This document shows positions 24,901 through 34,400 of a stretch of 36,010 nucleotides of DNA, in pieces. Source of the stretch: Oscillospiraceae bacterium (GTDB lineage Bacteria; Bacillota; Clostridia; Oscillospirales; Oscillospiraceae). The notes beneath the pieces were generated by a model, which had not been told where the DNA came from, did no database searches, and was given only the letters and a program-made list of their open reading frames with translations. The stretch is from assembly GCA_017457285.1 (NCBI GenBank), contig JAFTHT010000051.1, positions 1 through 36,010 of the forward strand. Reading direction: 5' to 3'. Each line of letters starts with the position of its first letter. Position 1 is the first letter of the stretch. A program made the position numbers and the translations under genes.

Positions 24901-27900
24901 GATTCCGGCGGTGCTCAGAGGAATCCACTGATTCTGGGGTACCACAGAGCCGTCGGCATTGAAGGCCGCGGTATAGACCTTGATGCCGGCCTTGATTTCA
25001 TCCGGAGTGTTCCCGATGAATGCCATATAGTCTGACAGCACATCCCGCAGGACATCCTCCTGATCCAGCTCCACCGTCGGTGTCGTGGTGGACTCCATAA
25101 CGAAGGTGAAGGCCTCCAGCGTCAGCAGGAAGTTCTCCTCCTGGGTCTCGACCTTCTTGTCAACGTTCATGCTGTCGCCCCAGAAGAACTCGGGAGAAAT
25201 GGTATCCACTATCTCGTCGTGCCCTCTGTAGTTCACATAGTAGAGCTTGGCACTCTCGTTGGTGGGATAGACACCAATCTCGGGAATCTGGGCAGGATCT
25301 TCGGAATCAGAACCGGTCAGCACCACGGGGTAGTCCAGCACCAGCTCCGTGACACCGATATTGCCCACCTTCCAGTAGAAGGTCTCCGGAGCCAGCTCGA
25401 AGTCCACCACCTTATCGCCATCAGTGTCCAGCCAAACCGTCTGATCCACATTGGTATTGTACCAGAAATTTTTCGCCGCAATCAGGCCGTTGTCCTGCCA
25501 GATATCGGGGTACTCCACCACGGTCAATTCATTGCCGTTGGCATCGGTGGAAACCGTGGCCCTGAACACTGCGCTGGACTTGGCAATGCCGTTACCAGCG
25601 AAGGTGACACGCTCCATGACGATGGGATCGCCGACACGCTCGTGGGCGTTGTTCAGGGTGTACTCCCGCACCTCAATGGCAGGCTCCATGTTCTTGATGA
25701 TGGTGGTTTGCAGATCGTAATCCTCGCCCAGCGTATCCACGAAGTAGCCGTCGGTGGCAGCGTGGGCCACGGAGGAAGCAATCGACGCAAAGACCTTGCT
25801 CAAATCCTCGCCGGAGTAGGCCGCATAAGCGAAGCTGGGGCCGCTGGAGATGTTCTCCAGAACCTGTACCGTGTCCTCGTTGGAAATCAGCACCGTATCG
25901 CCGATGGACATGGCCAGCGTGTAAATCGGGATATCCAGACCCCGGAAGCCGCCCATGTAGTCCTTCCCGTTCCAAGCCGCGCCGGAACCGTCGGAATAGT
26001 AGTTACGAATGGTGCCGTTGTAGCCGTCGTAGCTTTCATCGTGGGCATACTTGTTAATCACAGGGTAGAGCTTGTCCGTATCACCCTTGATTGCCTCGGC
26101 CCACCAGTTCTTGCCCTCGGCATTATAGAAATAGCTGTAGGGGCTGAGGGTCGCCCACTCGTAGCCGTCCTGGATTGTGGTGACCTCTGCAAAAATCTCC
26201 TTGATCATGTCCTGCAGGTCATACTCGACCCCGTCCACAACCACAAAACCCAGAGAGTCGCCACCCTCTTTGTCATCGACCCGGTCCGCGCTGCGGTAGG
26301 CCATTTGGATGATATCCAGCTGCGTAATCTCCCGGCCCAACAGCGCTTCGACGGATGCATACAGGTCCGTTGCGTCGGGATCATACAGGAAGCGGCTCGG
26401 GTTTTTGGTTGTGGGATATCTCAGGGTCAGCGCACCCGGCTGTTGCTGTTTGGCAATCTCCAGCAGTGCCTGATCCGCCGCGGTAATCTGTTCCTGGGTC
26501 GCGTTCTTCACGTCGATGACGACACCGTTGGCGTCGCAAATTCGTTGGAAACTCAATGTATCCAGCAGGATGCCGTTTCGGGCCATGACGGAGTAAAAAG
26601 AGTTACAAGTTTGGAGGTCATTTTCCAGGAAGAAATATGCCTCCGCGCCATTGTCCATTGCGGTCCAGGCCAGCCAGCCCACATCATCTTCTACCGTATT
26701 CTTGGCATTTCCGGGATAGGTGGCATCCTTCGGATAACCCCGAACGGCACTGTTCTTTTCGTACTTGGCAGTACCGTCGGCATTGACCACACCGGAGTTG
26801 ACCAATCGGGTCTCCGCATCGTCGGAGCGATAGAACAGCGCATCCGGATTCGCCAGGGAATGCTGCTTCGTTTTCAGGATCTCAAGCATCAGCGCCTCCA
26901 GCTGTGTCAGCTTGGAAGGCTTGTTGTCTTTGTTGAAGGCAGCGCTTTGGAACTTGTTCGGATCAATTGCGCCGGTAAACCAGTCCGGCCAGGCGTTGGT
27001 GATGGTACGGCCGGAGAAATAGTTATACTGCATGGGGGCGCCGTCGGACATGAACACCGCGACCACTTCACGGTTGCGGCCCTGATTGATGTTATCCTGC
27101 TGAATCGCGTAGCCCAGCCGATACATATACTCCATGCCCCAGTCGTAGTTGGTGCCATAGAGGTAGCCCTCGCCCTGCTTGAAGCCATCAATCAGAGCTT
27201 CCCATTCCTCATAGGTCCGGTCTTTCACGGAAACGAAGGCATCCGCGTCCACCCGGGTGCTGCCGGTGTATACGTTGGGTTCCAGACTGCCCATATACTG
27301 GTCGTGGACCTTGTTCCACTTGGTGATGGTGTCCGTCCAGGGCTGGTCACGGTTCATATTGTAGTTTTTCTTCTGCTCCGCTGTCAGCTGATCGAAGGTG
27401 GCCTGGTCGATTATGTGCGGCAGCGTAGAATCCTTTACGGTGGAGTGGCGGTAGTAGGTTGCCACGTTATAGTCCGTGTACACATAGTTCAGGTGGTTAT
27501 AGTACTCATAGAAACTACCGAACTTGGTGTCTGCGTCGTTCCAGTCCGTACCGTTGGTCACGTCAAAGAAGGACATCTCCCGGATGCTCTCATCCGCCAC
27601 CGCGTCATCGAACATGAAGTGGTCCAAATCGCCGAAATCGGAAATCGCGATTCGGAATTCGATGTCGCTGGCCTGCAGCGTCTTAATCAGTTCCTTCATG
27701 GAAGCCTTCAGCTCCGACAGGCGGCTGTCGGGGTCCTGGTTACTGATTGCGTAAGACATGGAGCCGGACATATCCAGCGTGATAATCATATCCACGCCCT
27801 CGGTCACCGGCACACCGGTTGCAGACAGCTGGATATTGGCGATACCGGAAGTGGAGAAGCCGGCACCGCCGGCTGTGCCGGTCTTATTCACCAGCACGGA

Positions 27901-30900
27901 GCCGGGCTGGGGATAGCTGGGCTGATCCAGCTCTTCAATCGTCTGCACCGTCAGCTTGAAGTCATCGCTGACCACCATGCCGGCATAGCGCAGCGTCAGG
28001 CCGTCGTACACCGTGCCGGGCTCCACAGCGGTCTGCACCAGCGTGCCTTCCACGCCGGCGCTGACAGCACTGCCACCCGGGGCGGTGACGGTGGTATCAG
28101 CATCATAAGTCAGCATACCCACATTGACGGACACTTCCCGCCGCTCATAGCCGTCCGCGGTGTCCACCACAACGGTCATGGTGCGGTCGGTGACGATGCC
28201 GTCGTCAGTGCGGCTTTCGAACACATTGCCGGTGATGGAGGAACCCGCTGCCGCCAGGCCCTCGGAAACCACCTCATGATTGACCAGCAACTCCTTGCGA
28301 ACGTTCAGTGTCAGGGTCGTAATCTCGGTATCGGTGCCGTCATCGTTGCGGTACTTCACCAAAATTCTGGAAGAACCGGCAGTGTCGGTGGAGAAATCAC
28401 CATCGAGCCAGTAGTAGCCGGTCTTGGGGGTGGTACCACTGCAAGGAATCTCGATATCCCGGCGATAGGTATCCTTTACAGTCAACTGATAGTTAATCGA
28501 CCCAATCAGTTCCTCCGAATCCATCCCCACGATGGTATCGAAGGTCCGCGGGCCATCACAGCCCACATGTCCGGGTGTCGAGGTGACATAGTACTTATAA
28601 AGACGCAGCTTCAGATTATCCAGATCCGCTTCTGCGGCGGAAACGGAGGTATAAGTCTTTTGAATCCAGTTGCCCTCGTTATCCACCGTCAGGAAACGGA
28701 AGTCATTGCTGCCGTCGCTGTAATAGATTATACAGGTATCGCAGCCTTCGATTATGCCGTCCCCATCCACATCCGTGGTGGCGTTATTGGCGAAGAACTC
28801 GATACGGGTGTTATAGCTGGGGTCCTGAGAGCCCTGTCTAATCAGACCGGCATTGCCCGGGACAAGGAACCGCCAGGCGGTATCCCCATTCGCGGGGTCG
28901 GTGTACCAGTAGACTTCCTCGGAGGACAGCCCCTTCATCCAATAGGAACGATAGATGTATTCCTCTGCGTTGCCGCCGAATTTGGGGGAATAACCACTAT
29001 GCTTCACCTGATCGCTGTCGGCGTACTTATCAAAGATATCGTCCAGCGTGAACTCCCACAGAATTGCGTCACGCATATACGGGATAAAATAGAGCTTGTC
29101 ATCGTAGGTCTTGCCGCTGGCGTATCTGAAATACAGGTCAAACGTTCCGGCATCCACGCCCGGACGGGTGCCTGCGGTCAAAGAGCCGGGTCTGGCCGGG
29201 TCCTCAGTTCCGGTAAGAGGCGAGTAGCTCAGAACCAGATTGGTCTTGTCGTGGACGATGATGTACTTTTCGCCGGAAATCAGCAGATCATTCGTCACTT
29301 CGTTAGAACTCAACTCCACGGCGTCACCACGGATGGTCAGGCTGGTGACGGGGACCTTCTCGACGGAAGCCACATCAGATCCAATCACATTGGAAAACAG
29401 CGTCCATCCCTCATAGGCAAAGTTGGGGGCCGCCTTGGTATACACGGAGTAGCCGGTGGGATCTTCCGTATCCCGGGCCATGCCCAGCGCCGTCGCCTCG
29501 GCAAAGGCCTTGTTCTCACCGAACACGATTACGGCAGTTTCGTTGCCCTCCCAGTAGGTCTTGTGGGCAGCAGTGGTGTTGAAGTACAGATCCTCCTTAC
29601 CATCCCCGTCCGCATCCTGCTCCTGCATCTCCAGGAAGAGGTTGCGAAGGTTGGGGCGGTAGGTGCCGGCCGCATCCTTGGTGGTATAGTCCCCATCCGG
29701 GCCATAGATGGCCTGCTTATGCTGGGTGTACAGGAAGATATCCGCACCGGACATGGCCACCAGCTCCGGGTGAGCGTCATGGCCGTGGTGGGGAACCATC
29801 ATGATATCGGTGGCCAGCACAGAAGGATTATATGTATCAATTATAATCTGGTCGGCCAGATTGGTATCGGCATAGAGGACTGTATCATAATCCCGGTCCG
29901 CGCCGGTCAGCTCCTTGGGGAAGGTGATTTTCACCACCGTGGAGGTGTCGTTGAAGTCGAACTTCCCGCCATCGGGGTATTCCTTCAGATCCTGCAGGAA
30001 ATCCCGGTAGGTGCCGCCCTCACGGAGCTTGCTGGATACTTTGCCCGTTTTCAGCTTGTTGTTGGCATCCGGCAGGAACCGGTCCTCCTGGGTGTAGATT
30101 ACATCGAACGTAATCCCGCAGATGTCGAACTTATCGCCGGTGTGGGGCTTGTAGTACTTGACCTCGGGGAAATAGGCCTTGACCATTCGCATCACGGGAG
30201 TCATGTCCCGGGTGGAACCGGTCATCTCGTCGTCCAGACTGTACATCACGTTCTTGATGTCAATCTGGTCGTGATACTTGTCAAAGAACCGGGGGATGCC
30301 CTCAAAATGGTCCGAGTGGGCATGGGAGATGAACCAGGTGTTGATGACCACCTTTTCTCCCTCGGTCTTGCCGGTCACTTTCCGGCAGAAGTCCATGAAA
30401 TCCGCACAGACCTCATCGCTCCACTGCTGCAGATCGCCGCCGTCGTTGATGAACAGGCTGTTGTCCGGCATCCGGATTACAATCATCGCGCCGCAGTTAC
30501 GCATCTTCAGGTCGTACTCTGTCTTGGTGCTGGTGGTGTCGTAGCCGTGGGGCGCCATGGACAGGCCATACATGGTCATCATGACCTCAGCCGTCTCATT
30601 GGTGGCGCTTTCATACACGAAGCCACCGGAGAAGTACTTGACGATATCCTCGGCGGTATCGGCAACAATCTTCACCTCCTGATAATCGGGGGTGTAGTAG
30701 ACCGTCAGCACATAGTCCCCCTTGGGCGACAGCCAACGGGTGGAGATGTTATTCTGCCCCGCTTGCAAAGCAGGCAGCGTATTTTCTGCCATTTTGGTGA
30801 ACTGGTTCTCTGCCAGTTTGGTCAGGTAGGCGTTGAATTGCTCCAGAGTCGTTTCTCTGACCATGCGGAAATAGCTCTTGGCATTATCCTGCGTCAGGCC

Positions 30901-31131
30901 GTTGCCGCATTCAGTCACCAGTTCCTCCGAAACCAATCCACCATCATAGGCCGGGATGTCCGTAGGAACCGCAGGCACCCATTTCTTCTCCTCGGAATCG
31001 GATTGCGCTGTGAATTGTTGGGTTTCGGTGTCGCGTTGTTCTGCTGCGAATGCCAGCCCGGTCAGGTTGGGCAGCAGCATCGCAAAGCACAGCAGCAACG
31101 CCAGAAACCGTTTGATTGCGCTGTTTTTCAT
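18958..31131 (-). CDS. Giant secreted protein: metallo-beta-lactamase fold plus two von Willebrand A modules
   Basis: A 4057-residue protein. Residues 1-30 are a signal peptide (AFAA/E). A metallo-beta-lactamase fold of the ComEC-like type follows (HAHSDH at about 268-273, VPHHGHDAH near 445). From about 1110 a vWA domain with MIDAS DMSGSM (about 1119) and a second with DHSGSM (about 2460, FTDGIP near 2700); both are followed by GFWGG-N-V, FPVP-VNVP, a YYG/YFGG strand and a WMDDY module, so the region is an old tandem duplication. The last 315 residues repeat a domain also found at the end of the neighbouring lysozyme. No LPXTG, SLH or dockerin is seen. Start 31131 has GGAGG 8 nt upstream; a TTG at 31233 (AGGAGG close) would lack the signal at its N-terminus. 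Adhesion or surface display is inferred. Confidence 0.9.
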   Translation of the reverse strand: MKNSAIKRFLALLLCFAMLLPNLTGLAFAAEQRDTETQQFTAQSDSEEKKWVPAVPTDIPAYDGGLVSEELVTECGNGLTQDNAKSYFRMVRETTLEQFNAYLTKLAENQFTKMAENTLPALQAGQNNISTRWLSPKGDYVLTVYYTPDYQEVKIVADTAEDIVKYFSGGFVYESATNETAEVMMTMYGLSMAPHGYDTTSTKTEYDLKMRNCGAMIVIRMPDNSLFINDGGDLQQWSDEVCADFMDFCRKVTGKTEGEKVVINTWFISHAHSDHFEGIPRFFDKYHDQIDIKNVMYSLDDEMTGSTRDMTPVMRMVKAYFPEVKYYKPHTGDKFDICGITFDVIYTQEDRFLPDANNKLKTGKVSSKLREGGTYRDFLQDLKEYPDGGKFDFNDTSTVVKITFPKELTGADRDYDTVLYADTNLADQIIIDTYNPSVLATDIMMVPHHGHDAHPELVAMSGADIFLYTQHKQAIYGPDGDYTTKDAAGTYRPNLRNLFLEMQEQDADGDGKEDLYFNTTAAHKTYWEGNETAVIVFGENKAFAEATALGMARDTEDPTGYSVYTKAAPNFAYEGWTLFSNVIGSDVASVEKVPVTSLTIRGDAVELSSNEVTNDLLISGEKYIIVHDKTNLVLSYSPLTGTEDPARPGSLTAGTRPGVDAGTFDLYFRYASGKTYDDKLYFIPYMRDAILWEFTLDDIFDKYADSDQVKHSGYSPKFGGNAEEYIYRSYWMKGLSSEEVYWYTDPANGDTAWRFLVPGNAGLIRQGSQDPSYNTRIEFFANNATTDVDGDGIIEGCDTCIIYYSDGSNDFRFLTVDNEGNWIQKTYTSVSAAEADLDNLKLRLYKYYVTSTPGHVGCDGPRTFDTIVGMDSEELIGSINYQLTVKDTYRRDIEIPCSGTTPKTGYYWLDGDFSTDTAGSSRILVKYRNDDGTDTEITTLTLNVRKELLVNHEVVSEGLAAAGSSITGNVFESRTDDGIVTDRTMTVVVDTADGYERREVSVNVGMLTYDADTTVTAPGGSAVSAGVEGTLVQTAVEPGTVYDGLTLRYAGMVVSDDFKLTVQTIEELDQPSYPQPGSVLVNKTGTAGGAGFSTSGIANIQLSATGVPVTEGVDMIITLDMSGSMSYAISNQDPDSRLSELKASMKELIKTLQASDIEFRIAISDFGDLDHFMFDDAVADESIREMSFFDVTNGTDWNDADTKFGSFYEYYNHLNYVYTDYNVATYYRHSTVKDSTLPHIIDQATFDQLTAEQKKNYNMNRDQPWTDTITKWNKVHDQYMGSLEPNVYTGSTRVDADAFVSVKDRTYEEWEALIDGFKQGEGYLYGTNYDWGMEYMYRLGYAIQQDNINQGRNREVVAVFMSDGAPMQYNYFSGRTITNAWPDWFTGAIDPNKFQSAAFNKDNKPSKLTQLEALMLEILKTKQHSLANPDALFYRSDDAETRLVNSGVVNADGTAKYEKNSAVRGYPKDATYPGNAKNTVEDDVGWLAWTAMDNGAEAYFFLENDLQTCNSFYSVMARNGILLDTLSFQRICDANGVVIDVKNATQEQITAADQALLEIAKQQQPGALTLRYPTTKNPSRFLYDPDATDLYASVEALLGREITQLDIIQMAYRSADRVDDKEGGDSLGFVVVDGVEYDLQDMIKEIFAEVTTIQDGYEWATLSPYSYFYNAEGKNWWAEAIKGDTDKLYPVINKYAHDESYDGYNGTIRNYYSDGSGAAWNGKDYMGGFRGLDIPIYTLAMSIGDTVLISNEDTVQVLENISSGPSFAYAAYSGEDLSKVFASIASSVAHAATDGYFVDTLGEDYDLQTTIIKNMEPAIEVREYTLNNAHERVGDPIVMERVTFAGNGIAKSSAVFRATVSTDANGNELTVVEYPDIWQDNGLIAAKNFWYNTNVDQTVWLDTDGDKVVDFELAPETFYWKVGNIGVTELVLDYPVVLTGSDSEDPAQIPEIGVYPTNESAKLYYVNYRGHDEIVDTISPEFFWGDSMNVDKKVETQEENFLLTLEAFTFVMESTTTPTVELDQEDVLRDVLSDYMAFIGNTPDEIKAGIKVYTAAFNADGSVVPQNQWIPLSTAGIQLGKTNPSSNRYDIVNITGYDYHTECFSITPRQKDGADYYGSKLIVKIPVKVREGFWGGNNVPTNKDDTAIYDVTGSEETVVSVFPVPHVNVPVKPVIEALDQVVYYGQSGITGKDLLKSITLGGIAIDAQTLTPAEEWMDDYAELNWSADFSNSQTPVSGKEVNAYSFGVVATPKETEVASVGEVVPTEGYTATAVGKVSVLVPVLTFMDSMILSGKHTDAEYYNATNYLGDNLIKWVDMVSPYDSNGKLTDISNTVTLGTEPTLDLTYSREGSFTEDTALDVTVYRDGEVINSVAYFEWTPCSSTLHDEATIPTHKADENQVDFWIHVSSIENDANGLITNKTATPLDNTNTKFRLTLEAYATGKVKEMVATKPADIVLVLDHSGSMRTPVGATKVLKSGTLYGEQYKTDKGQLTKDQLDPAKGQRMGYYVAQSAKYLGWFVMEYNPTTAKWRGYSVPTTESIVNKTGWTEHTMEQDWSYDELPEQLVFYKTQYAMLYESVLSFVKELRESDVAHSVSIVGFAGSTTDGTRVYVGGDETDFKSYDALHHVNTTQARRNELYVKSMKSVAVDQEYEELLTLIDAIHTNDSYTCPAAGLQLANEVLEANKVDASKRDRIVVLFTDGIPNVLIGEEEGNPSTTATQIYDEVVKKAQYTKQTLGAKVYSISTATMGDGDRHFLNYSSSDYPNATGFATPGAAITGAPKYTKEVNAFGDLDLAFGSITNQFTTTEVTLDDTAILVEVLTEYFEFIKNHSDEAEVHVYTQAYKGEGSGDWYDKELINSVKVTVSEIPGSDVNKVAVTGFDYAEEYVSDLPRELKDANGNVINTKYYGKKLVLEVDVKTKDGFWGGDNVATNDVTTGLYPPDSDVPVEIFPVPEVNVPIDVQIQLKTEDKTIYFGGLHTFDGNNGDQLDLTDLLKVTAGGVDVQITPEGFKPAADWMDDYVTIDWTKHTETGADGNVTTVIDSTSFADEISNTKPGDYPFSVTLVNKQTGESSTKTGTSHVNILVPEFTFHDTTVPVGYKPNVSKENFTSGPIWVDIITREQGDATDPNTEPTLTLTYDAPTQIMAETNVQVTITCINPDNTTTDIMGVVLFKWDACGDDINHNDDEDVAKHLGTADSIEFTIHTGTLVEDKVVIDFGLSVEINLLDNDTLLAANSKLVGILREEPVTMPNAFSSTANGAFGNLQMKDADHDITDGSVRYTLTKAMGMQMNTHETFYYVVEYTVGDQAGHYYGMVTIIPATTIYYEDNFVEFDISSTNGVDAGWTPTDSNAKDALSKLQSTDRVGTGNLYGYDSQYVNMAQYSMATAMMVNVYEDTDAAGNVISRKTATATFTFWGTGFDIISLTSNTTGTIMVTVDRLDDDTVQDRYLMVDTYYGYKQNADGQWEICENDPNALYQIPVMKLEDLDYGKYAVEIFVGYGNLFDHGQYGNNSYDFYLDAIRIYNPANNGTGNAIIQGAYTGDGEGWPSYQELRNMLIFAKDFGADGTTPGAVFIDGIGTIGKAAIADYASYGPNNEVYLSNKQAVAFKLNALSVEKGQAMENGTFKPFAEVVDEIHLSMKSVGGTAHVQIINLDDNGKIILDKDIASATDLYYDITVLGNANVLIRNTGEATLSITNFKITYREQPTQAIDLMADEALFSNPNTLNMAMAVLNDVTLPTITPTDASLSLEDEVQYNVYYTVDNPSDIVEMGLILFSQRLEDGTMDDAVEVIPGFVTNGVEYMVSTGGIPAKKMGDILYFKIYAKLSDGSYAYSNVAGYSAATYAKNILNKESASAESKALVVALVNYGAEAQKYFGYNTENLMNSFLTDEQKALAPAYDANRIASPFPADSSKVGSFVATGGFANFGTSVSLEGAFAINYYASVAVDATVTMYYWRLADYNAADVLTAENATGSIIMSGEGELFGAISGIAAKEIEDSVFIAMVYQVDGVQYCTGIRAYSLAAYCKNIAAKDGSAMQALAKAMAVYGSCAKTYFS

Positions 31132-31200
31132 GATAGTGTCCTCCGTGCAATGGGATTTTCTTACAAGTTGTCTTTCGTAAGGCAACAAATATACACCGTA

Positions 31201-31229
31201 AATATAACATGACACCCCCTTAAAATCAA
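31201..31229 (-). promoter_or_regulatory. Promoter of the giant surface protein gene
   Basis: On the minus strand TTGATT (31224-31229), 17-bp spacer, TATATT (31201-31206), about 70 bp before the ATG at 31131. An AGGAGG at about 31236-31241 lies upstream of it and is not explained. Confidence 0.5.
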
Positions 31230-31340
31230 GCAAAGTCCTCCTGTCTTTGCCTAAAAAGGCATATTGTACAAAAAATCAGATGGACGCTTGTGGATTGTGC
31301 CGTTTTTGTACTATGTACTGGGGTTTTCCTCTTATTTCCT

Positions 31341-31368
31341 TTGAAAAATATTCTAATAATGGTATAAT
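31341..31368 (+). promoter_or_regulatory. Promoter of the NlpC/P60-GH25 hydrolase gene
   Basis: TTGAAA (31341-31346), 16-bp spacer, perfect TATAAT (31363-31368). It gives a leader of about 118 nt. The 361-bp gap between the divergent genes holds this promoter, the opposite one and the leader hairpin. Confidence 0.8.
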
Positions 31369-31422
31369 GAAAAGGGTCTGGTCACCGCACCCACATATTG
31401 TAATCAACTATATTTATTATAG

Positions 31423-31492
31423 AAGGGAGGATTTGATACATCGCCTGTGGCCCCAATAGCTGTTTACACCGGCGTATGTATCATACAACATC
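31423..31492 (+). promoter_or_regulatory. Strong Shine-Dalgarno separated from its ATG by a hairpin
   Basis: AAGGGAGG (31423-31430) is 62 nt from the ATG at 31493 and no closer site exists. Between them TGATACAT (31434-31441) pairs with ATGTATCA (31476-31483), continued by CGCC (31442-31445) with GGCG (31471-31474) past one bulged T. Folded out, the effective spacing falls to about 12 nt. The reading frame has an in-frame TAG at 31457, so the start cannot lie further upstream. Confidence 0.6.
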
Positions 31493-34400
31493 ATGAAACA
31501 AGTACCCATAAAATCCAGAATCATCAGTTTACTCCTGTGCGCTGCCCTGGTTTTGGGACTGGTGCCCGTCCTGAGCCGGTCAAACCCCGTTCACGCCGCC
31601 ACCGAATCCCAGAACAATATCGTGGCCCGGGCCGATTACTTCTACAACATCACCTGGACCTGTAAGCAGGATGTCTACGGCTGGAACTACAACACCCTGT
31701 TCTCTGCCGGCACTACATACCGCATTCCTTACGGTCAACCCATCTATTCCGGTGCATATATTGGCTACTATGTGGAAATTGACGACTTCCTCACCGCCGC
31801 CAATACCGCCGGAAGCGTCTTCTATACCTCCCGTTCCACTTACGACACTACCTCCTCCGTCTACTACGCCACCGACTGCTCCGCCTTTGTTTCCTGGTGC
31901 TGGGGCGTGGACCGGAAGACCACCTACTCCATCCCTCAGATTTCCACTTACATCGGAATGGCCACCGCTGCCAATACTTCCCTGCTGCAGCTGGGTGACT
32001 GCCTCAACTCCAATGATGTGGGCCACGTGGTGCTGGTTACGGATCTGATCTACAATTCCTCCGGCACCCTGACCTCCATTGAGATCACCGAGCAGACACC
32101 TCCCCAGATGAAGCGCTCCTACTGGACTCCTTCGGAGCTGGGCAGCTATTATGGCACCTACTACGGCATCTACCGCTACTCTGGCACCGTCCCTGCCGCC
32201 CCCGATGGCTCTACCAACAGCGGCTCCAGCTCCGGCAGTATCACCAGTAAATACTATCCTGCCTGTGATTCCTCTCAGACCAGCCTGATTCCCGCTATGG
32301 CCTCCATTGGCGTCACCCTGGACTGGGATTTGCAGACCAAGATTGCTGAGGCTAACGGCATTACTGATTTTTCCGGCACTGCCGAGCAGAACACCACTCT
32401 GCTGAATCTGCTGAAGGCCGGCAAGCTCCTGAATCCCAATTATGTGCCTGTTACTTATTACCCCGCCTGCTCCTCCTCTGCCACCACCTTCTATGGTGGT
32501 ATGTCCGAAATCGGTGTCACCTGTGACTGGGATTTGCATACCAGAATCGCGCAGGCCAACGGTATCACCGACTTCTCCGGCACCGCCGAGCAGAACGAAA
32601 GCCTGCTGGCACTGCTGAAAGCCGGCAAGCTGATTAACCCCGATGCTTCGGGTGACACCGGCAGTACCGGAGGTTCCGGCTCCTCCGGTACCGTTACCAG
32701 TGGCTCCAACGGCTATGAACGGGGCTACACCGGCGGTATGGCCGGCACCGGCGAATACAAAGCCTTCGGCCTGGACGTATCCAGCTGGCAAGGCAGTGAC
32801 CTGAGCTTTACCCGGATTAAAAACGCCGGCTACGACTACGTCATTCTCCGGGCCGGTACCAGCAATGGCAAGGACGAATGCTTCGAAACCTACTACACCA
32901 ACGCAAAAGCCGCCGGTCTGGATGTTGGCGCATATTACTATACTTATGCCACCAGCGTCTCCGCCGTACAATCGGATATGGAAGATTTCCTCTCCTATAT
33001 CAGCGGCAAAACCTTCGAATACCCCATTTATTTCGACTATGAATCCAGCGATCAGCAGGCGCTCAGCGCCTCCGTCAACCAGCAGATTTGCCTGACCGCC
33101 ATGGACATGCTGGCGGCGGAGGGGTATCTGGTGGGTATGTACACCGGTAAATATTTCTCCACCCTTCTCCCCATAGACACCATTTGCGCCAAATATGAGA
33201 TTTGGATCGCTCACTATCTGGCAGTAGGCGACGGCAGCTATGACGGCACCAACGACTACACCACCTACGGCCCCACCTACTCCACCCAGTATGGTATGTA
33301 CCAGTTCACCGACTCCGTGTGGATCAATGGCTACGGCCCCTACGACGGCGACGTTTGCTACAAAGACTACCCCTCCATCGTCAAGACCTACGGCTTCAAC
33401 GGCTATGAAGCCGAAATTCAGGAAGAATCCTACATTGATAAGAACTGCACCTTCTATCCCTCCCACGGTCAGCTGAAGGTCACCACTGCCACCACCGTCA
33501 AGTCCGAACCCCGCAGCGCCTCCGACGATTTGGAAACCGCAGCCCTGGACGCGAAATACGTGGCCAACGGTCTGTACATCAATGGCGGCGGCAACCTGTG
33601 GTATCGGGTCACCACTGCCTCCGGCGCTACCGGCTATATCTACTCCGGTCGGGTGGAGTATGTGAAATCCCTTTATACCGATGTTACCATCACCGGCCAT
33701 GGCCTTCCCAGCAATCATGTGGTTGGCAACGTATTCTCCGTCAATGGCACCGTCAGCTCCACCTACAATACGCTGGACAAGGTAGGTGTCCACATCTATT
33801 CCGGCACGGATATCAGCGCCAGCCCCCTTACCGGTGGCTCGGCCTCTGCCAGCAATAATAAATACAGCCTCTCCGGCAGTACCATCGACGATGCAACTTC
33901 CTTTGGCGATTTGGCCATCGGAACCCACACCTACCTGATTACCGCCGAATGCAGCAGCTACTACGCTGCCACCACCAAGGAACTGGGTACCGTCAAGCAA
34001 ACCGTCAACCTGGTGAAGCACCCCTTTAAGGTAATTTCCGCATCCACCAGCACAAGTGACTATTTTGCCAATTGTACCTTCTACCCCTCCCACTGCACGT
34101 TTACCACTATCCAGGATACCGGCATTTTCAGCGAACCCCGTACCGAAAAGACCGGCAATACCTCTATGACCCTGGAAGCCGCTCCCAATGGCACTACCTA
34201 TACCTCCACCGGCCTCTACCTCAACTCCGGCGGCAATATCTTCTATCGGGTCAAAACTGCCGATGGTTTGGATGGTTACATCTATTCCGGATATACGGAA
34301 TTCGGCAAAAAAGTTTACTCCGATATCAAGATTAGCGGCTATACGGCGCCCAATGCTCATGTTAAGGGCAACGTTTTCGTTGTCGCAGGTACAATCAAAT

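Noticed and set aside
25219-31212. Very long open frame on the plus strand opposite the giant surface gene (also long ones opposite mutS, ileS and the hydrolase)
   Set aside because: These lack ribosome sites, have low-complexity Gly/Val/His/Gln-rich translations and arise because the real genes rarely use codons that give stops in antisense. The opposite strand has signal peptides, motifs and promoters.
31132-31233. TTG start of the giant protein at 31233 with AGGAGG just upstream
   Set aside because: It would put 34 non-signal residues before the signal peptide and lies upstream of the likely promoter; the ATG at 31131 has a good GGAGG at proper spacing.
31433-31459. An eight-codon leader peptide beginning TTG directly after the strong Shine-Dalgarno of the hydrolase
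   Set aside because: The spacing to TTG is only 2 nt, so initiation there is unlikely; kept only as an alternative to the hairpin-bridge idea.
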